Below, piece by piece: positions 1 through 8,790 of a stretch of DNA of 33,120 nt. A program made the translations under genes and the position numbers. Each line of letters opens with the position of its first letter. Position 1 is the first letter of the stretch. The notes under the pieces were generated by a model. The model was not told where the DNA came from and ran no database searches. It saw only the letters and a list, made by a program, of their open reading frames with translations. This DNA is from Martinezella miluonensis (GTDB lineage: Bacteria; Pseudomonadota; Alphaproteobacteria; Rhizobiales; Rhizobiaceae), in NCBI RefSeq assembly GCF_900094545.1, contig NZ_FMAH01000061.1, forward strand, positions 1 through 33,120. Reading direction: 5' to 3'.

Positions 1-686
1 GACGAGAACTCACACTCATTTCAAAACGCATCACTGCGATAATAATGAGGTGTATTCTCTTGTTCAAAACGTAACCGTCGAAGTCTCTTTCCAGAACCGA
101 AATCTCTTCCGATCCCGCAAGCTTCGCCGCCCACGTTTCTCTTTCTTCTCATCTTCAATTGTCAAATAACAGACCAGAAAACCCAGTCGAAATCCATTCC
201 TGCAATCCCAGGCACCTAAGCCCAGAACCATCAATCAGCATCGCAGCCAATCCAGGAAACACTAGAGCGAAGGTCTTCGTCGCCAGCAGCGCCGCCGCCC
301 TCGTCAGTGATCGGGCTTATAGACCCTACCAAACGACATAGTCAACACCACGATTTTGAAAAAAGTCAGAAAATAGATAAGCTTTTGATTTTTATGAAAT
401 AATTATGACGGTCTTCTGGATTGTCGGAAAAGTCGGCCACAACTCTCGAATATTGCTCGCGCAGCCGCTCAAAGCCAGGCGAAATACCTAGATCAAACCG
501 CCGGATACGGTCCCGGACACAGCCGCAGCCTATGAACCACGCCTCCTGCTCCCGGGCATTTCCATGGGAAACGGAGCTTCGGCGACACGAAACTTGGCCG
601 CCGGATTTGACACCCCTGTCATAAATATGCACATCTTCGCCCCCAGCCTGCGGCTCGCATTTAGAAGGAAGCGGATCTCGATTGGC
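1..686. other. Left-edge region with no convincing gene
   Basis: I see no supportable gene in this stretch before the M23 peptidase. A 60-codon ORF (159-341, +) begins at TTG without a Shine-Dalgarno sequence. A minus-strand ORF (366-632) starts at GTG and overlaps the region just upstream of the peptidase start. The part around 340-420 is clearly AT-rich, which suits a regulatory or intergenic role. No tRNA-like cloverleaf, terminator or clear promoter was recognised. The peptidase promoter presumably lies here but I cannot place it. Confidence 0.6.
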
Positions 687-2627
687 ATGATAACGGACAA
701 GATGATGCTCCGATCGCTCGGCAACGAGCCGCCAATCCTGGCCGATGGCAGGCGCGCTCCGGATCGGCGCGAGGTTTCCTTGCGATGGCTTTCCGGCACC
801 TTCCTCACCGGCCTCACCTCCAGCATATTGATGGGTGTCGCCCTGTTCGCAGCACTCGACGGGCGCCAGCAGCTAGCCATCCCGGCGGAAGCCTATGCGA
901 TATGGGACAATCACGACGCCACCGATAAGCAGGTTACCCGCGGCGGCCGCCTGATCTCGACCGCGATCGCCTCCAAGCCCTCCGACCGCAACATTCTCGA
1001 AGTGTCGACCGTGGTGCGCGACGGCGACAAGGAAGTGGTGCGCCGCCAGCCCTTCGCGCATGTGAAGATCGCGCTCGCCACCAATCGCGTCGCCAGCGAA
1101 AGCTATCCGCCCTTCGACCCCCTGGCGATCTTTTCCACCGACGAGAACATACCGCAGCCCGCCAATCGCACCGGAGCGATCTACGGATCGGACGTCGAAT
1201 CCGAGGTCAGTCTCAAGACCATATCCTTTCCGACCAAGGATATCCCCTTCCAGCTCGCCGGCTCCATGTCGCTCGAGGAAGTCGAGGAGAATGTCCGCTC
1301 CAACGGCTCGGTGCTGGCCGATAGCAACACCCAGCTCTCGGCATTGTACTATGTGGACCCGCGCCGCTTCGCCAATGATGACGCCGATGTCGATTTGACG
1401 GCCGGCCTGGCAGCCCGCATCGTCGAGGAGAACATGTCGGTCTCGGCCTCGCAGGCTGTGACCCCGCAGACCGAGGAATTCGCCGACGATATCATTCCCG
1501 TTCGGGAAAACATGGCAATTGCGGCGGCTTTGATCAATGCGGGCTACCCGAAGACCGATGCAGACGGCATTGCTGCAAAGATCCTTCCAGTCTTTGGATC
1601 ATCCGCTGTGTCGACCGGCGATGTGCTTCGCATCGGCATCCTTCAGAAAGGCGAGCAGGCCAGGATCATTCGCGCCAGCATCTATCGCGGCACCAAGCAT
1701 CTGCTGACCATCGCGCAGAACGACCATGGCGATTTCGTCGCGGGCAGTGCACCGCCGATGCTCGACGCCATCGCCACTGCTTTCGACAATGATGCTCCGG
1801 TCCTCGCCGCCGGTCGCGACCTGCCGAACGTCTATGACGGCATCTATCGCGCTGCCCTCTATTACGGCATGAGCAAGGAGATGGTGGCACAGGTCGTCAA
1901 ATTGCTTGCCAGTAATGTCGATTTCCAGGCGCAGCTGAAACCGACGGATTCGCTGGAAGCCTTTTTCTCGGTCACCGACGACAAGGGACAGGCGACGGCC
2001 GATTCCGAGCTGCTCTACGTCAACGCCAAATTTGGCGACACGGTCACGCGTTTCTATCGCTTCGAGGATCCAGCGGATCACTCGATCGACTTTTTCGACG
2101 AGGGCGGCAAGAGCATCCGGCAATTCCTGCTACGCAATCCCGTTCCGACCGGCATCTTCAAGTCGGGCTTCGGCATGCGGCGCCATCCCATCCTCGGCTT
2201 TGCCCGCATGCATACCGGCGTCGACTGGGCGGCACCCCGCGGAACGCCGATCATCGCCGCCGGCAACGGCATTGTCGAAAAAGCCGGCTGGGATTCCAGC
2301 GGTTTCGGCAACCAGACGCTGATCCGCCATGCGAATGGTTACGTCTCGTCCTACAATCACCAAAGCGCTATCGTCAAAGGCGTTGTGCCGGGTGCAAAGG
2401 TGGTTCAGGGTCAGGTCATCGGCTTCATCGGCTCGACCGGCTTGGCGACCGGCCCGCATCTGCACTACGAACTGATCGTCAACGGCACCAAGGTCGATCC
2501 GCTGCGCATCCGCCTTCCCGGCGGCAAGTCGCTCGAAGGCGAGGCTTTCGCCAAGTTCCAGGAAGAGCGCAAGCGCATCGACACGCTGCTTACCGACGAC
2601 AAGACGAAACAGGTCGCCAGCAAGTAG
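687..2627 (+). CDS. M23-family metallopeptidase (murein endopeptidase), membrane anchored
   Basis: Predicted zinc endopeptidase that cuts peptidoglycan cross-links in the periplasm, like other LytM/M23 proteins. The 646-aa product has an N-terminal hydrophobic segment at about residues 33-52, a long middle region (about 60-480) without an obvious catalytic motif, and a C-terminal M23 domain at about 490-620. The zinc ligands are visible: His509 and Asp513 in HTGVD, and His593 in the HLHYE motif (591-595). The start at 687 is chosen because a purine-rich stretch (AGAAGGAAG, about 663-671) lies upstream and it keeps the membrane anchor. ATGs at 702/705 are possible, and an in-frame ATG at 564 would add 41 residues that look non-coding. 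No LytM-defect is seen, so it should be active. It converges on clpB and shares its terminator. Confidence 0.88.
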   Translation: MITDKMMLRSLGNEPPILADGRRAPDRREVSLRWLSGTFLTGLTSSILMGVALFAALDGRQQLAIPAEAYAIWDNHDATDKQVTRGGRLISTAIASKPSDRNILEVSTVVRDGDKEVVRRQPFAHVKIALATNRVASESYPPFDPLAIFSTDENIPQPANRTGAIYGSDVESEVSLKTISFPTKDIPFQLAGSMSLEEVEENVRSNGSVLADSNTQLSALYYVDPRRFANDDADVDLTAGLAARIVEENMSVSASQAVTPQTEEFADDIIPVRENMAIAAALINAGYPKTDADGIAAKILPVFGSSAVSTGDVLRIGILQKGEQARIIRASIYRGTKHLLTIAQNDHGDFVAGSAPPMLDAIATAFDNDAPVLAAGRDLPNVYDGIYRAALYYGMSKEMVAQVVKLLASNVDFQAQLKPTDSLEAFFSVTDDKGQATADSELLYVNAKFGDTVTRFYRFEDPADHSIDFFDEGGKSIRQFLLRNPVPTGIFKSGFGMRRHPILGFARMHTGVDWAAPRGTPIIAAGNGIVEKAGWDSSGFGNQTLIRHANGYVSSYNHQSAIVKGVVPGAKVVQGQVIGFIGSTGLATGPHLHYELIVNGTKVDPLRIRLPGGKSLEGEAFAKFQEERKRIDTLLTDDKTKQVASK

Positions 2628-2675
2628 CAGCCGCGCGCAGCGCCGCAAGACGGTTCTCGGCGAAGCCTCAAAGAC

Positions 2676-2703
2676 AAAATGGCGGCCCGAAGGCCGCCAT
2701 TTT
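2676..2703. terminator. Bidirectional Rho-independent terminator between M23 gene and clpB
   Basis: A perfect 12-bp stem (2676-2687 with 2692-2703) closes a CGAA tetraloop. The stem core is GGCGGCC/GGCCGCC. It has an A-run at the left and a T-run at the right, so each strand reads a GC-rich hairpin followed by U residues. It sits midway between two convergent stop codons and should end both transcripts. Confidence 0.92.
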
Positions 2704-2727
2704 GCATTTATCCAAACATCGCCGGTC

Positions 2728-5328
2728 TTACGCCGCTTCGTTCACGGCCTGACGCGGGCGGAACAGCAATCTGTCCGAACCGCTGGTGACCTTGACCAAC
2801 GAGCCATCCGGAACCTGCCCGGAAAGGATCTGTTCGGCGAGCGGATCCTGAACATATTTCTGGATCACCCGCTTCAGCGGCCTTGCACCATAGACGGGAT
2901 CGTAGCCCTTGTTGGCGAGCCAGTTGCGGGCATCCTCGTCGAGCTCGAGCGTGATCTTGCGTTCCGACAGCAGCTTCAACAGGCGTTCCAGCTGGATATC
3001 GACGATCGCACCCATCTCATCGCGCTTCAGGCGATGGAACAGGATGATTTCGTCGACACGGTTCAGGAACTCGGGCCGGAAATGCGACCGGACCACATCC
3101 ATCACCTGTTCGCGCACCAGATCGCTGTCATCGCCATCCTTCAACTGGGTCAGGTATTCCGCGCCCAGATTGGAAGTCATGATGATCATCGTGTTGCGGA
3201 AGTCGACCGTGCGGCCCTGCCCATCCGTCAAACGCCCGTCGTCCAGAACCTGGAGCAGGACGTTGAAGACATCGGGATGCGCCTTCTCGATCTCGTCGAA
3301 CAGCACGACCTGATAGGGCCGGCGACGAACGGCTTCGGTCAGCGCGCCACCCTCTTCATAGCCGACATAGCCGGGAGGGGCGCCGATCAGCCGGGCCACG
3401 GAGTGCTTCTCCATGTATTCCGACATATCCATGCGCACCATCGCAGTGTCGTCGTCGAAGAGGAAGCGGGCGAGCGCCTTGGTGAGCTCCGTCTTGCCGA
3501 CGCCGGTCGGGCCAAGGAAGATGAACGAGCCGATCGGCCGGTTCGGATCCTGCAGGCCGGCGCGCGACCGGCGAACGGCGCGCGAAACCGCCTGAACGGC
3601 ATCGCCCTGGCCTACCACCCATTTTGCCAACTCGTCTTCCATCCTGAGCAGCTTGTCGCGCTCGCCTTCCAGCATCTTGTCCACGGGAATCCCGGTCCAG
3701 CGAGAAACGACCTGGGCGATGTTGTCGGCGGTCACCACTTCCTGCACCATGGAATCGCGAGCACCATCCTGCTCTTCCGCGCTATGAAGCTCTTTCTCAA
3801 GATTGGGGATCACGCCATAGGCGAGCTCGCCGGCACGCTGGAACTCACCCTTGCGCTGGGCAATGGCAAGCTCGTTGCGAGCTTCGTCAAGTTGCTTCTT
3901 CAGATCGGCGGCAAGACCGAGCTTCTGCTTTTCGGCCTGCCAGCGCGCAGTCAGCGCATCGGCTTCCTCTTCCAGAGAAGCAAGGTCCGTTTCCAGCCGC
4001 TTCAGCCGGTCGGCCGAGGCCTGGTCGGTTTCTTTCTTCAGCGCTTCGCGCTCGATCTTCAGCTGGATGATGCGACGATCGAGTTCGTCGAGTTCTTCCG
4101 GCTTGGAGTCCACCTGCATGCGCAGGCGAGCTGCAGCCTCGTCCATAAGGTCGATGGCCTTATCCGGCAGAAAGCGGTCGGTGATGTAGCGGTTCGACAA
4201 AGTCGCAGCCGCCACCAGTGCGGCATCGGCGATGCGCACCTTGTGATGCTGTTCGTATTTCTCCTTCAAGCCGCGCAGGATCGAGATCGTGTCCTCGACC
4301 GTCGGCTCTTCGACCATGACGGGCTGGAAGCGGCGGGCAAGGGCCGGATCCTTCTCGACATGCTTGCGATATTCATCGAGCGTGGTCGCACCGACGCAGT
4401 GCAGCTCGCCGCGGGCAAGCGCCGGCTTCAAGAGGTTGGACGCATCCATGGCGCCATCGGCCTTGCCGGCACCGACCAGCGTGTGCATTTCGTCGATGAA
4501 CAGGATGATCTCGCCATTTTCCGACTGCACTTCGTTGAGCACGGCCTTCAGCCGCTCTTCGAATTCACCGCGGAACTTCGCACCGGCAATCAGGGCACCC
4601 ATGTCGAGCGCCATCAGCTTCTTGTCCTTCAGCGATTCCGGAACGTCGCCGTTGACGATGCGCAACGCCAGACCTTCGACGATCGCCGTCTTGCCGACGC
4701 CGGGTTCGCCGATGAGCACAGGGTTGTTCTTCGTGCGCCGGGAGAGAACCTGAATGGTGCGGCGGATTTCGTCGTCGCGGCCGATCACCGGGTCGAGCCT
4801 GCCTTCGCGAGCCTCGGCGGTGAGGTCACGAGCATATTTCTTCAGAGAATCGAAGCCCTGCTCCGCATTGGCGGAGTCGGCAGTACGGCCCTTGCGGATA
4901 TCGTTGATGACCTGATTGAGGGCAACGGGCGTTACACCGGCCTTTTTCAGCGTGGCAGATGTCGAAGCAGTAGGCTCGATCGCCAATGCCTGCAAAAGAC
5001 GCTCAACGGTGACGAAACTGTCGCCAGCCTTCTTCGCAGCATCTTCGGCGGTGGCAAAAACCTTGGCGAGCGGCTGCGCCAGGTAAACCTGACCATCGCC
5101 GCCGGAAACCTTCGGCAGCTTGGCAAGCGCTGCATCATTGGCAAGACGGGCAGCCTTAGCATCGCCGCCGGCACGTTCGATCAGCGAAGACGCCATGCCC
5201 TGATCGTCGTCAAGAAGCACCTTCAGAACGTGTTCTGGCGTGAATTGCTGGTTACCCTGCGCAAGCGCGTAGGTTTGGGCGGATTGCAGGAAACCGCGTA
5301 CCCGCTCCGAGTATTTTTCAATATTCAT
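2728..5328 (-). CDS. clpB: ATP-dependent disaggregase ClpB
   Basis: Hexameric cytoplasmic AAA+ chaperone that, with DnaK/DnaJ/GrpE, pulls proteins out of heat-induced aggregates. The 866 aa match the usual ClpB length. Domain order is: Clp N-terminal repeats (about 1-145), NBD1 with Walker A GEPGVGKT (207-214) and Walker B ILFIDE (275-280), the coiled-coil middle domain (about 400-525) that separates ClpB from ClpA/ClpC, and NBD2 with Walker A GPTGVGKT (606-613) and Walker B VVLFDEIEKA (674-683). No ClpP-docking (IGF-type) loop was noticed, as expected for ClpB. The ATG at 5328 follows a strong GGAGGT ribosome-binding site with suitable spacing. A candidate heat-shock (RpoH-type) promoter lies about 120 nt upstream. 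Confidence 0.98.
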   Translation of the reverse strand: MNIEKYSERVRGFLQSAQTYALAQGNQQFTPEHVLKVLLDDDQGMASSLIERAGGDAKAARLANDAALAKLPKVSGGDGQVYLAQPLAKVFATAEDAAKKAGDSFVTVERLLQALAIEPTASTSATLKKAGVTPVALNQVINDIRKGRTADSANAEQGFDSLKKYARDLTAEAREGRLDPVIGRDDEIRRTIQVLSRRTKNNPVLIGEPGVGKTAIVEGLALRIVNGDVPESLKDKKLMALDMGALIAGAKFRGEFEERLKAVLNEVQSENGEIILFIDEMHTLVGAGKADGAMDASNLLKPALARGELHCVGATTLDEYRKHVEKDPALARRFQPVMVEEPTVEDTISILRGLKEKYEQHHKVRIADAALVAAATLSNRYITDRFLPDKAIDLMDEAAARLRMQVDSKPEELDELDRRIIQLKIEREALKKETDQASADRLKRLETDLASLEEEADALTARWQAEKQKLGLAADLKKQLDEARNELAIAQRKGEFQRAGELAYGVIPNLEKELHSAEEQDGARDSMVQEVVTADNIAQVVSRWTGIPVDKMLEGERDKLLRMEDELAKWVVGQGDAVQAVSRAVRRSRAGLQDPNRPIGSFIFLGPTGVGKTELTKALARFLFDDDTAMVRMDMSEYMEKHSVARLIGAPPGYVGYEEGGALTEAVRRRPYQVVLFDEIEKAHPDVFNVLLQVLDDGRLTDGQGRTVDFRNTMIIMTSNLGAEYLTQLKDGDDSDLVREQVMDVVRSHFRPEFLNRVDEIILFHRLKRDEMGAIVDIQLERLLKLLSERKITLELDEDARNWLANKGYDPVYGARPLKRVIQKYVQDPLAEQILSGQVPDGSLVKVTSGSDRLLFRPRQAVNEAA

Positions 5329-5407
5329 ATGAGACCTCCATGGATCGTCCTGCCCTGAACGGCACAGGTCGATGATTGAGACTGAGCCCCCTTAAGAGGC
5401 AGGCCCG

Positions 5408-5438
5408 GCTTTGCCGCCATTGAGATTTGCGGCAAAGC
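5408..5438 (-). other. 10-bp perfect inverted repeat in the clpB leader
   Basis: GCTTTGCCGC (5408-5417) and its exact complement GCGGCAAAGC (5429-5438) flank an 11-nt spacer. If the promoter proposed at 5450-5479 is right, this hairpin lies at or very near the 5' end of the clpB mRNA. It is about 80 nt from the start codon and does not cover the Shine-Dalgarno sequence, so a 5'-stabilising stem is more likely than a direct thermometer. No T-run follows, so it is not a classical terminator. Confidence 0.5.
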
Positions 5439-5449
5439 AACTGAAGGGA

Positions 5450-5479
5450 ATATGGGAGGAACGCTCAGAAGTTTAAAGG
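5450..5479 (-). promoter_or_regulatory. Candidate RpoH (sigma-32) promoter of clpB
   Basis: Read on the minus strand, CCTTTAAA (5472-5479) acts as the -35 box and CCATAT (5450-5455) as the -10 box, about 16 nt apart. This resembles the alphaproteobacterial RpoH form CTTGAA-N16-CCATAT, with a mismatch at the usually conserved G of CTTG. Position (about 120 nt upstream of clpB) and the gene's known heat-shock control support it. The mismatch keeps confidence moderate. Confidence 0.45.
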
Positions 5480-5615
5480 GTGGGAAAAGCGAAAAACCAA
5501 CGGATTTTGCCAGCGGAACAGCGCCAGCATCAGGCCGCAAAATGTCGAGGCCGGCAAGCACAGCGGGATGAATAGGATGCTCGTCCAGCCGCCCTCCGGG
5601 AAAAGGCGATGAAAC

Positions 5616-5653
5616 AAAAAGGGAGCGGCAGCACCTTCAGCGCTGCCGCTCCC
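5616..5653 (-). terminator. Rho-independent terminator of the DUF4167 gene
   Basis: A perfect 12-bp inverted repeat pairs GGGAGCGGCAGC (5621-5632) with its complement (5642-5653) around a 9-nt loop. On the minus strand the hairpin is followed at once by TTTTTG (5620 down to 5615). It lies just past the DUF4167 stop codon (5692) and separates that gene from clpB. Confidence 0.9.
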
Positions 5654-5691
5654 GCTTCTATGTTCCATCGCCTCTCTGGAAAGAGAGGAGA

Positions 5692-6384
5692 TTATTCCGA
5701 GGCTGCGTCTGCCAAAGCGGGAGCTTCGCCCGAAGCGGCCTCGCCCTGGCCTTCCGCGTCACCGGCGGCGCGGCGCGGCTGACGGCGCGGGCGGCTGCCG
5801 GCGTTGCGGCGGCGCGGCTGGCGCTCGGTCGCCGCGGCAGGCGTCTCTTCTTCGATCGCCACTTCGGCAGGAATACCGTCGATCACCGGCTGCGGGCCTG
5901 TGCCATCCATCACTTCCGGCTCGGGAGCCGGAGTCGCGGCAACTACCGGAGCATGCTGCTGCTGACGGGCCGGAGGCGGAGCCATCTGCGGCTGGTCGTC
6001 CATCTCGTTCGCATCGATATCATCGATGTCACGGTCGGCCGCATCACGCTCGTTGTAATTGTGGTGATCGTCGCGCTGATAGCGCTCCTGCATCTGCGCC
6101 TGAGCGCTGGCAATAATCCGATTGTAGTGCTCGGCATGCTGCAGGTAGTTTTCAGCCATAACGCGATCGCCGGAGCTTTGCGCATCGCGACCCAAAGCCG
6201 AGTACTTCTCGGCAATATGCTGTGCGGTTCCGCGGATCTTCACATCGGGACCGGAGCTGTCGTAGGTCCTGGTCAGCGGGTTCGAGCCCTTGCGGTTGAA
6301 ATTGTTGTTGTTATTTCCACCGCCGCCGCCGCCGTTGTTGTTACCACGCCCCCGACCGCGCTTATTCTGCTGTCCTGGCCTCAT
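5692..6384 (-). CDS. DUF4167-domain protein, RG/Asn/Gly-rich N-terminus, putative RNA-binding
   Basis: A 230-aa alphaproteobacterial protein of unknown function. The N-terminus (about residues 7-35) is an Arg-Gly repeat (RGRGRG) followed by runs of Asn and Gly, like disordered RNA-binding tails. The compact DUF4167 core follows (about 36-105: GSNPLTRTYDSSGPD through the AEKYSALGRDA and AENYLQHAEHYNRI helices). The rest is Asp/Glu/Pro/Ala-rich and ends in a basic RRR/RQPRR segment, so it is probably mostly disordered. Start 6384 is preferred over the longer frame (6486) because AAGGA lies 5-6 nt upstream and the protein then begins MRPGQQNKRGRG. RNA binding is inferred from composition only. 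It follows prmC on the same strand but after a 364-nt gap, so it probably has its own promoter. Confidence 0.85.
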   Translation of the reverse strand: MRPGQQNKRGRGRGNNNGGGGGGNNNNNFNRKGSNPLTRTYDSSGPDVKIRGTAQHIAEKYSALGRDAQSSGDRVMAENYLQHAEHYNRIIASAQAQMQERYQRDDHHNYNERDAADRDIDDIDANEMDDQPQMAPPPARQQQHAPVVAATPAPEPEVMDGTGPQPVIDGIPAEVAIEEETPAAATERQPRRRNAGSRPRRQPRRAAGDAEGQGEAASGEAPALADAASE

Positions 6385-6748
6385 AGATCCTTCACCTGAA
6401 TTCTCTTCGTTGGGATAAAATTCATACACGACACCTGCCGCCGCGGTTCGGACATTCCCGAACCAGGGCCTGCGTGCCGCAAGCAAACTGCGCTTTAAGC
6501 GCTGGTCTGCCGCTCGACTACGTCAGATTAACTGATCACGCATTGGGTTATCTTCAACCTTTGACACTCTTACCAAAGAGCGGATCCCCGAGGCTGTCCA
6601 AGACAGGCGAATCGTCCCGCCTATTCCCAGCCGCCCAACGCGTGAGCGCAACCTATATTGCTTCCTCAGGAAATCCAAGCTTTTTCTTCGCGATAACGAC
6701 AGGGGTCCCACAAATCTGCAGCAAAATGTCGCGTTGCAAAATGTCGCG
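6385..6748. other. Intergenic region upstream of the DUF4167 gene
   Basis: No gene is seen in these 364 bases. The region must hold the DUF4167 promoter. A weak minus-strand candidate is CTTGGA (6679-6674) with TATAGG 16 nt downstream. A 15-bp perfect tandem duplication (6721-6750) lies at its right end, against the prmC stop codon. The ORFs that cross the region (6474-6755 and 6523-6834) look like chance frames. Confidence 0.6.
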
Positions 6749-6750
6749 TT
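6721..6750. repeat. 15-bp perfect tandem duplication at the prmC 3' end
   Basis: The unit GCAAAATGTCGCGTT occurs twice without a gap (6721-6735 and 6736-6750). The second copy supplies the first two bases of the prmC stop codon (TAA on the minus strand, 6751-6749). It looks like a recent slippage duplication just outside the coding sequence. Confidence 0.9.
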
Positions 6751-7620
6751 ACTGATGAAACCTAAACACAAGCACCCGGTCGTTCTGGCCGTAGTCACGA
6801 ACCGCCTCGACAAGGAGAAATCCTGCTCCTTCAAAAACCGAAGTCACCGCTTCACGCTGATCGTAACCGATCTCAACTCCTAACATCCCATGTAGGTGTA
6901 GAAACCGCGCCGCATCCTTTGCGATCGCCCTATATGCATCCAGCCCATCAAGGCCCCCATCGAGGGCCGCGGGAGGATCGAAATCCTTTACTTCTGGAGC
7001 GAGAGTGGAAATGACACTGGACGCAATATAGGGCGGATTTGAGACAATCACATGAAATCGTTCGTGGATGGCATCAAACCAGCTTCCATGCGCAGTACCA
7101 AACCGCGCCCCCAAGCCATTTCGCTCAGCGTTCCCGCGAGCCGTCTCCAGCGCTTCGCTGGAAATATCGGAGCCGACACCCGTCGCTTGCGGGCTTTCAT
7201 GGAGCAGAGCCAAACAAATGGCCCCGGTTCCCGTTCCGATATCTAGTATATGGACATTGCCGACCTTGGATTCAAGGCGCCTCACATGCGGAAGCATCGT
7301 ATCGACGAGAATTTCCGTATCCGGCCGCGGCTCGAGCGTCGCCGGCGATAGCCGCAGGGAGAGGCCATAAAATTCGCGTTCACCGAGAATGCGGTAGACC
7401 GGTTCATGGTTGAGGCGACGGTCGATCGCCGCCCGCGCCGCTTCCGCATCGCCGGACGATACCGCATCCGAACCACGCGTCACTAGCTCGGTGGACGAGA
7501 GATGAAGAAGGCCGCCGACAAGGATGCGGGCTTCGGTTGCTGGGTCGTCGAGATCGGCCTCGGCAAAGCGGGCACGCACCTCCTGCAGGAGTCCGGATAC
7601 GGTCGACCCCTGCCCGCCGC

Positions 7621-7624
<4 letters not shown>
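6749..7624 (-). CDS. prmC: Peptide chain release factor N5-glutamine methyltransferase PrmC (HemK)
   Basis: Methylates the glutamine of the GGQ motif in release factors RF1 and RF2 with S-adenosylmethionine, which speeds peptide release. The 291-aa product has an N-terminal helical substrate-binding domain (about 1-90, with EPVYRILGEREFYG at 74-87). The Rossmann methyltransferase domain carries motif I ILDIGTGTG (126-134) and the diagnostic NPPY motif (196-199). The ATG at 7624 overlaps the prfA stop by 4 nt (ATGA), so it is translationally coupled to its own substrate's gene. Confidence 0.96.
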
Positions 7625-8700
<1,076 letters not shown>

Positions 8701-8790
8701 CCTGGACTCCAATTCTTCTTATTATGTCTGCTGTGATGTGATGCGCATGATCTTGCCTGGAAACCGCTTCGAGCTATTCAGGATCGCGCG

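Larger units (their letters stand above)
5329..5691. other. Intergenic region between DUF4167 gene and clpB
   Basis: This 363-base stretch holds, from right to left on the minus strand, the DUF4167 terminator (5616-5653), a spacer without recognisable genes, the candidate RpoH promoter of clpB (5450-5479), the leader inverted repeat (5408-5438) and the clpB ribosome-binding site just upstream of 5328. Short ORFs here (for example 5465-5668) have no sign of being real. Confidence 0.7.

Noticed and set aside
159..341. 60-codon plus-strand ORF at the left edge
   Set aside because: Starts at TTG, has no Shine-Dalgarno sequence and shows low-complexity Ala/Ser composition without a recognisable fold.
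366..632. Minus-strand 88-codon ORF upstream of the M23 gene
   Set aside because: It starts at GTG without a clear ribosome-binding site and overlaps the region next to the peptidase start. Part of it reads like protein (GFERLREQYSR), but this is not enough to call a gene.
3034..5358. 774-codon ORF opposite clpB
   Set aside because: It is a shadow frame of a very well conserved gene. High-GC codon bias of clpB leaves the opposite strand open. The same applies to the long ORFs opposite ptsP, prfA and secA.
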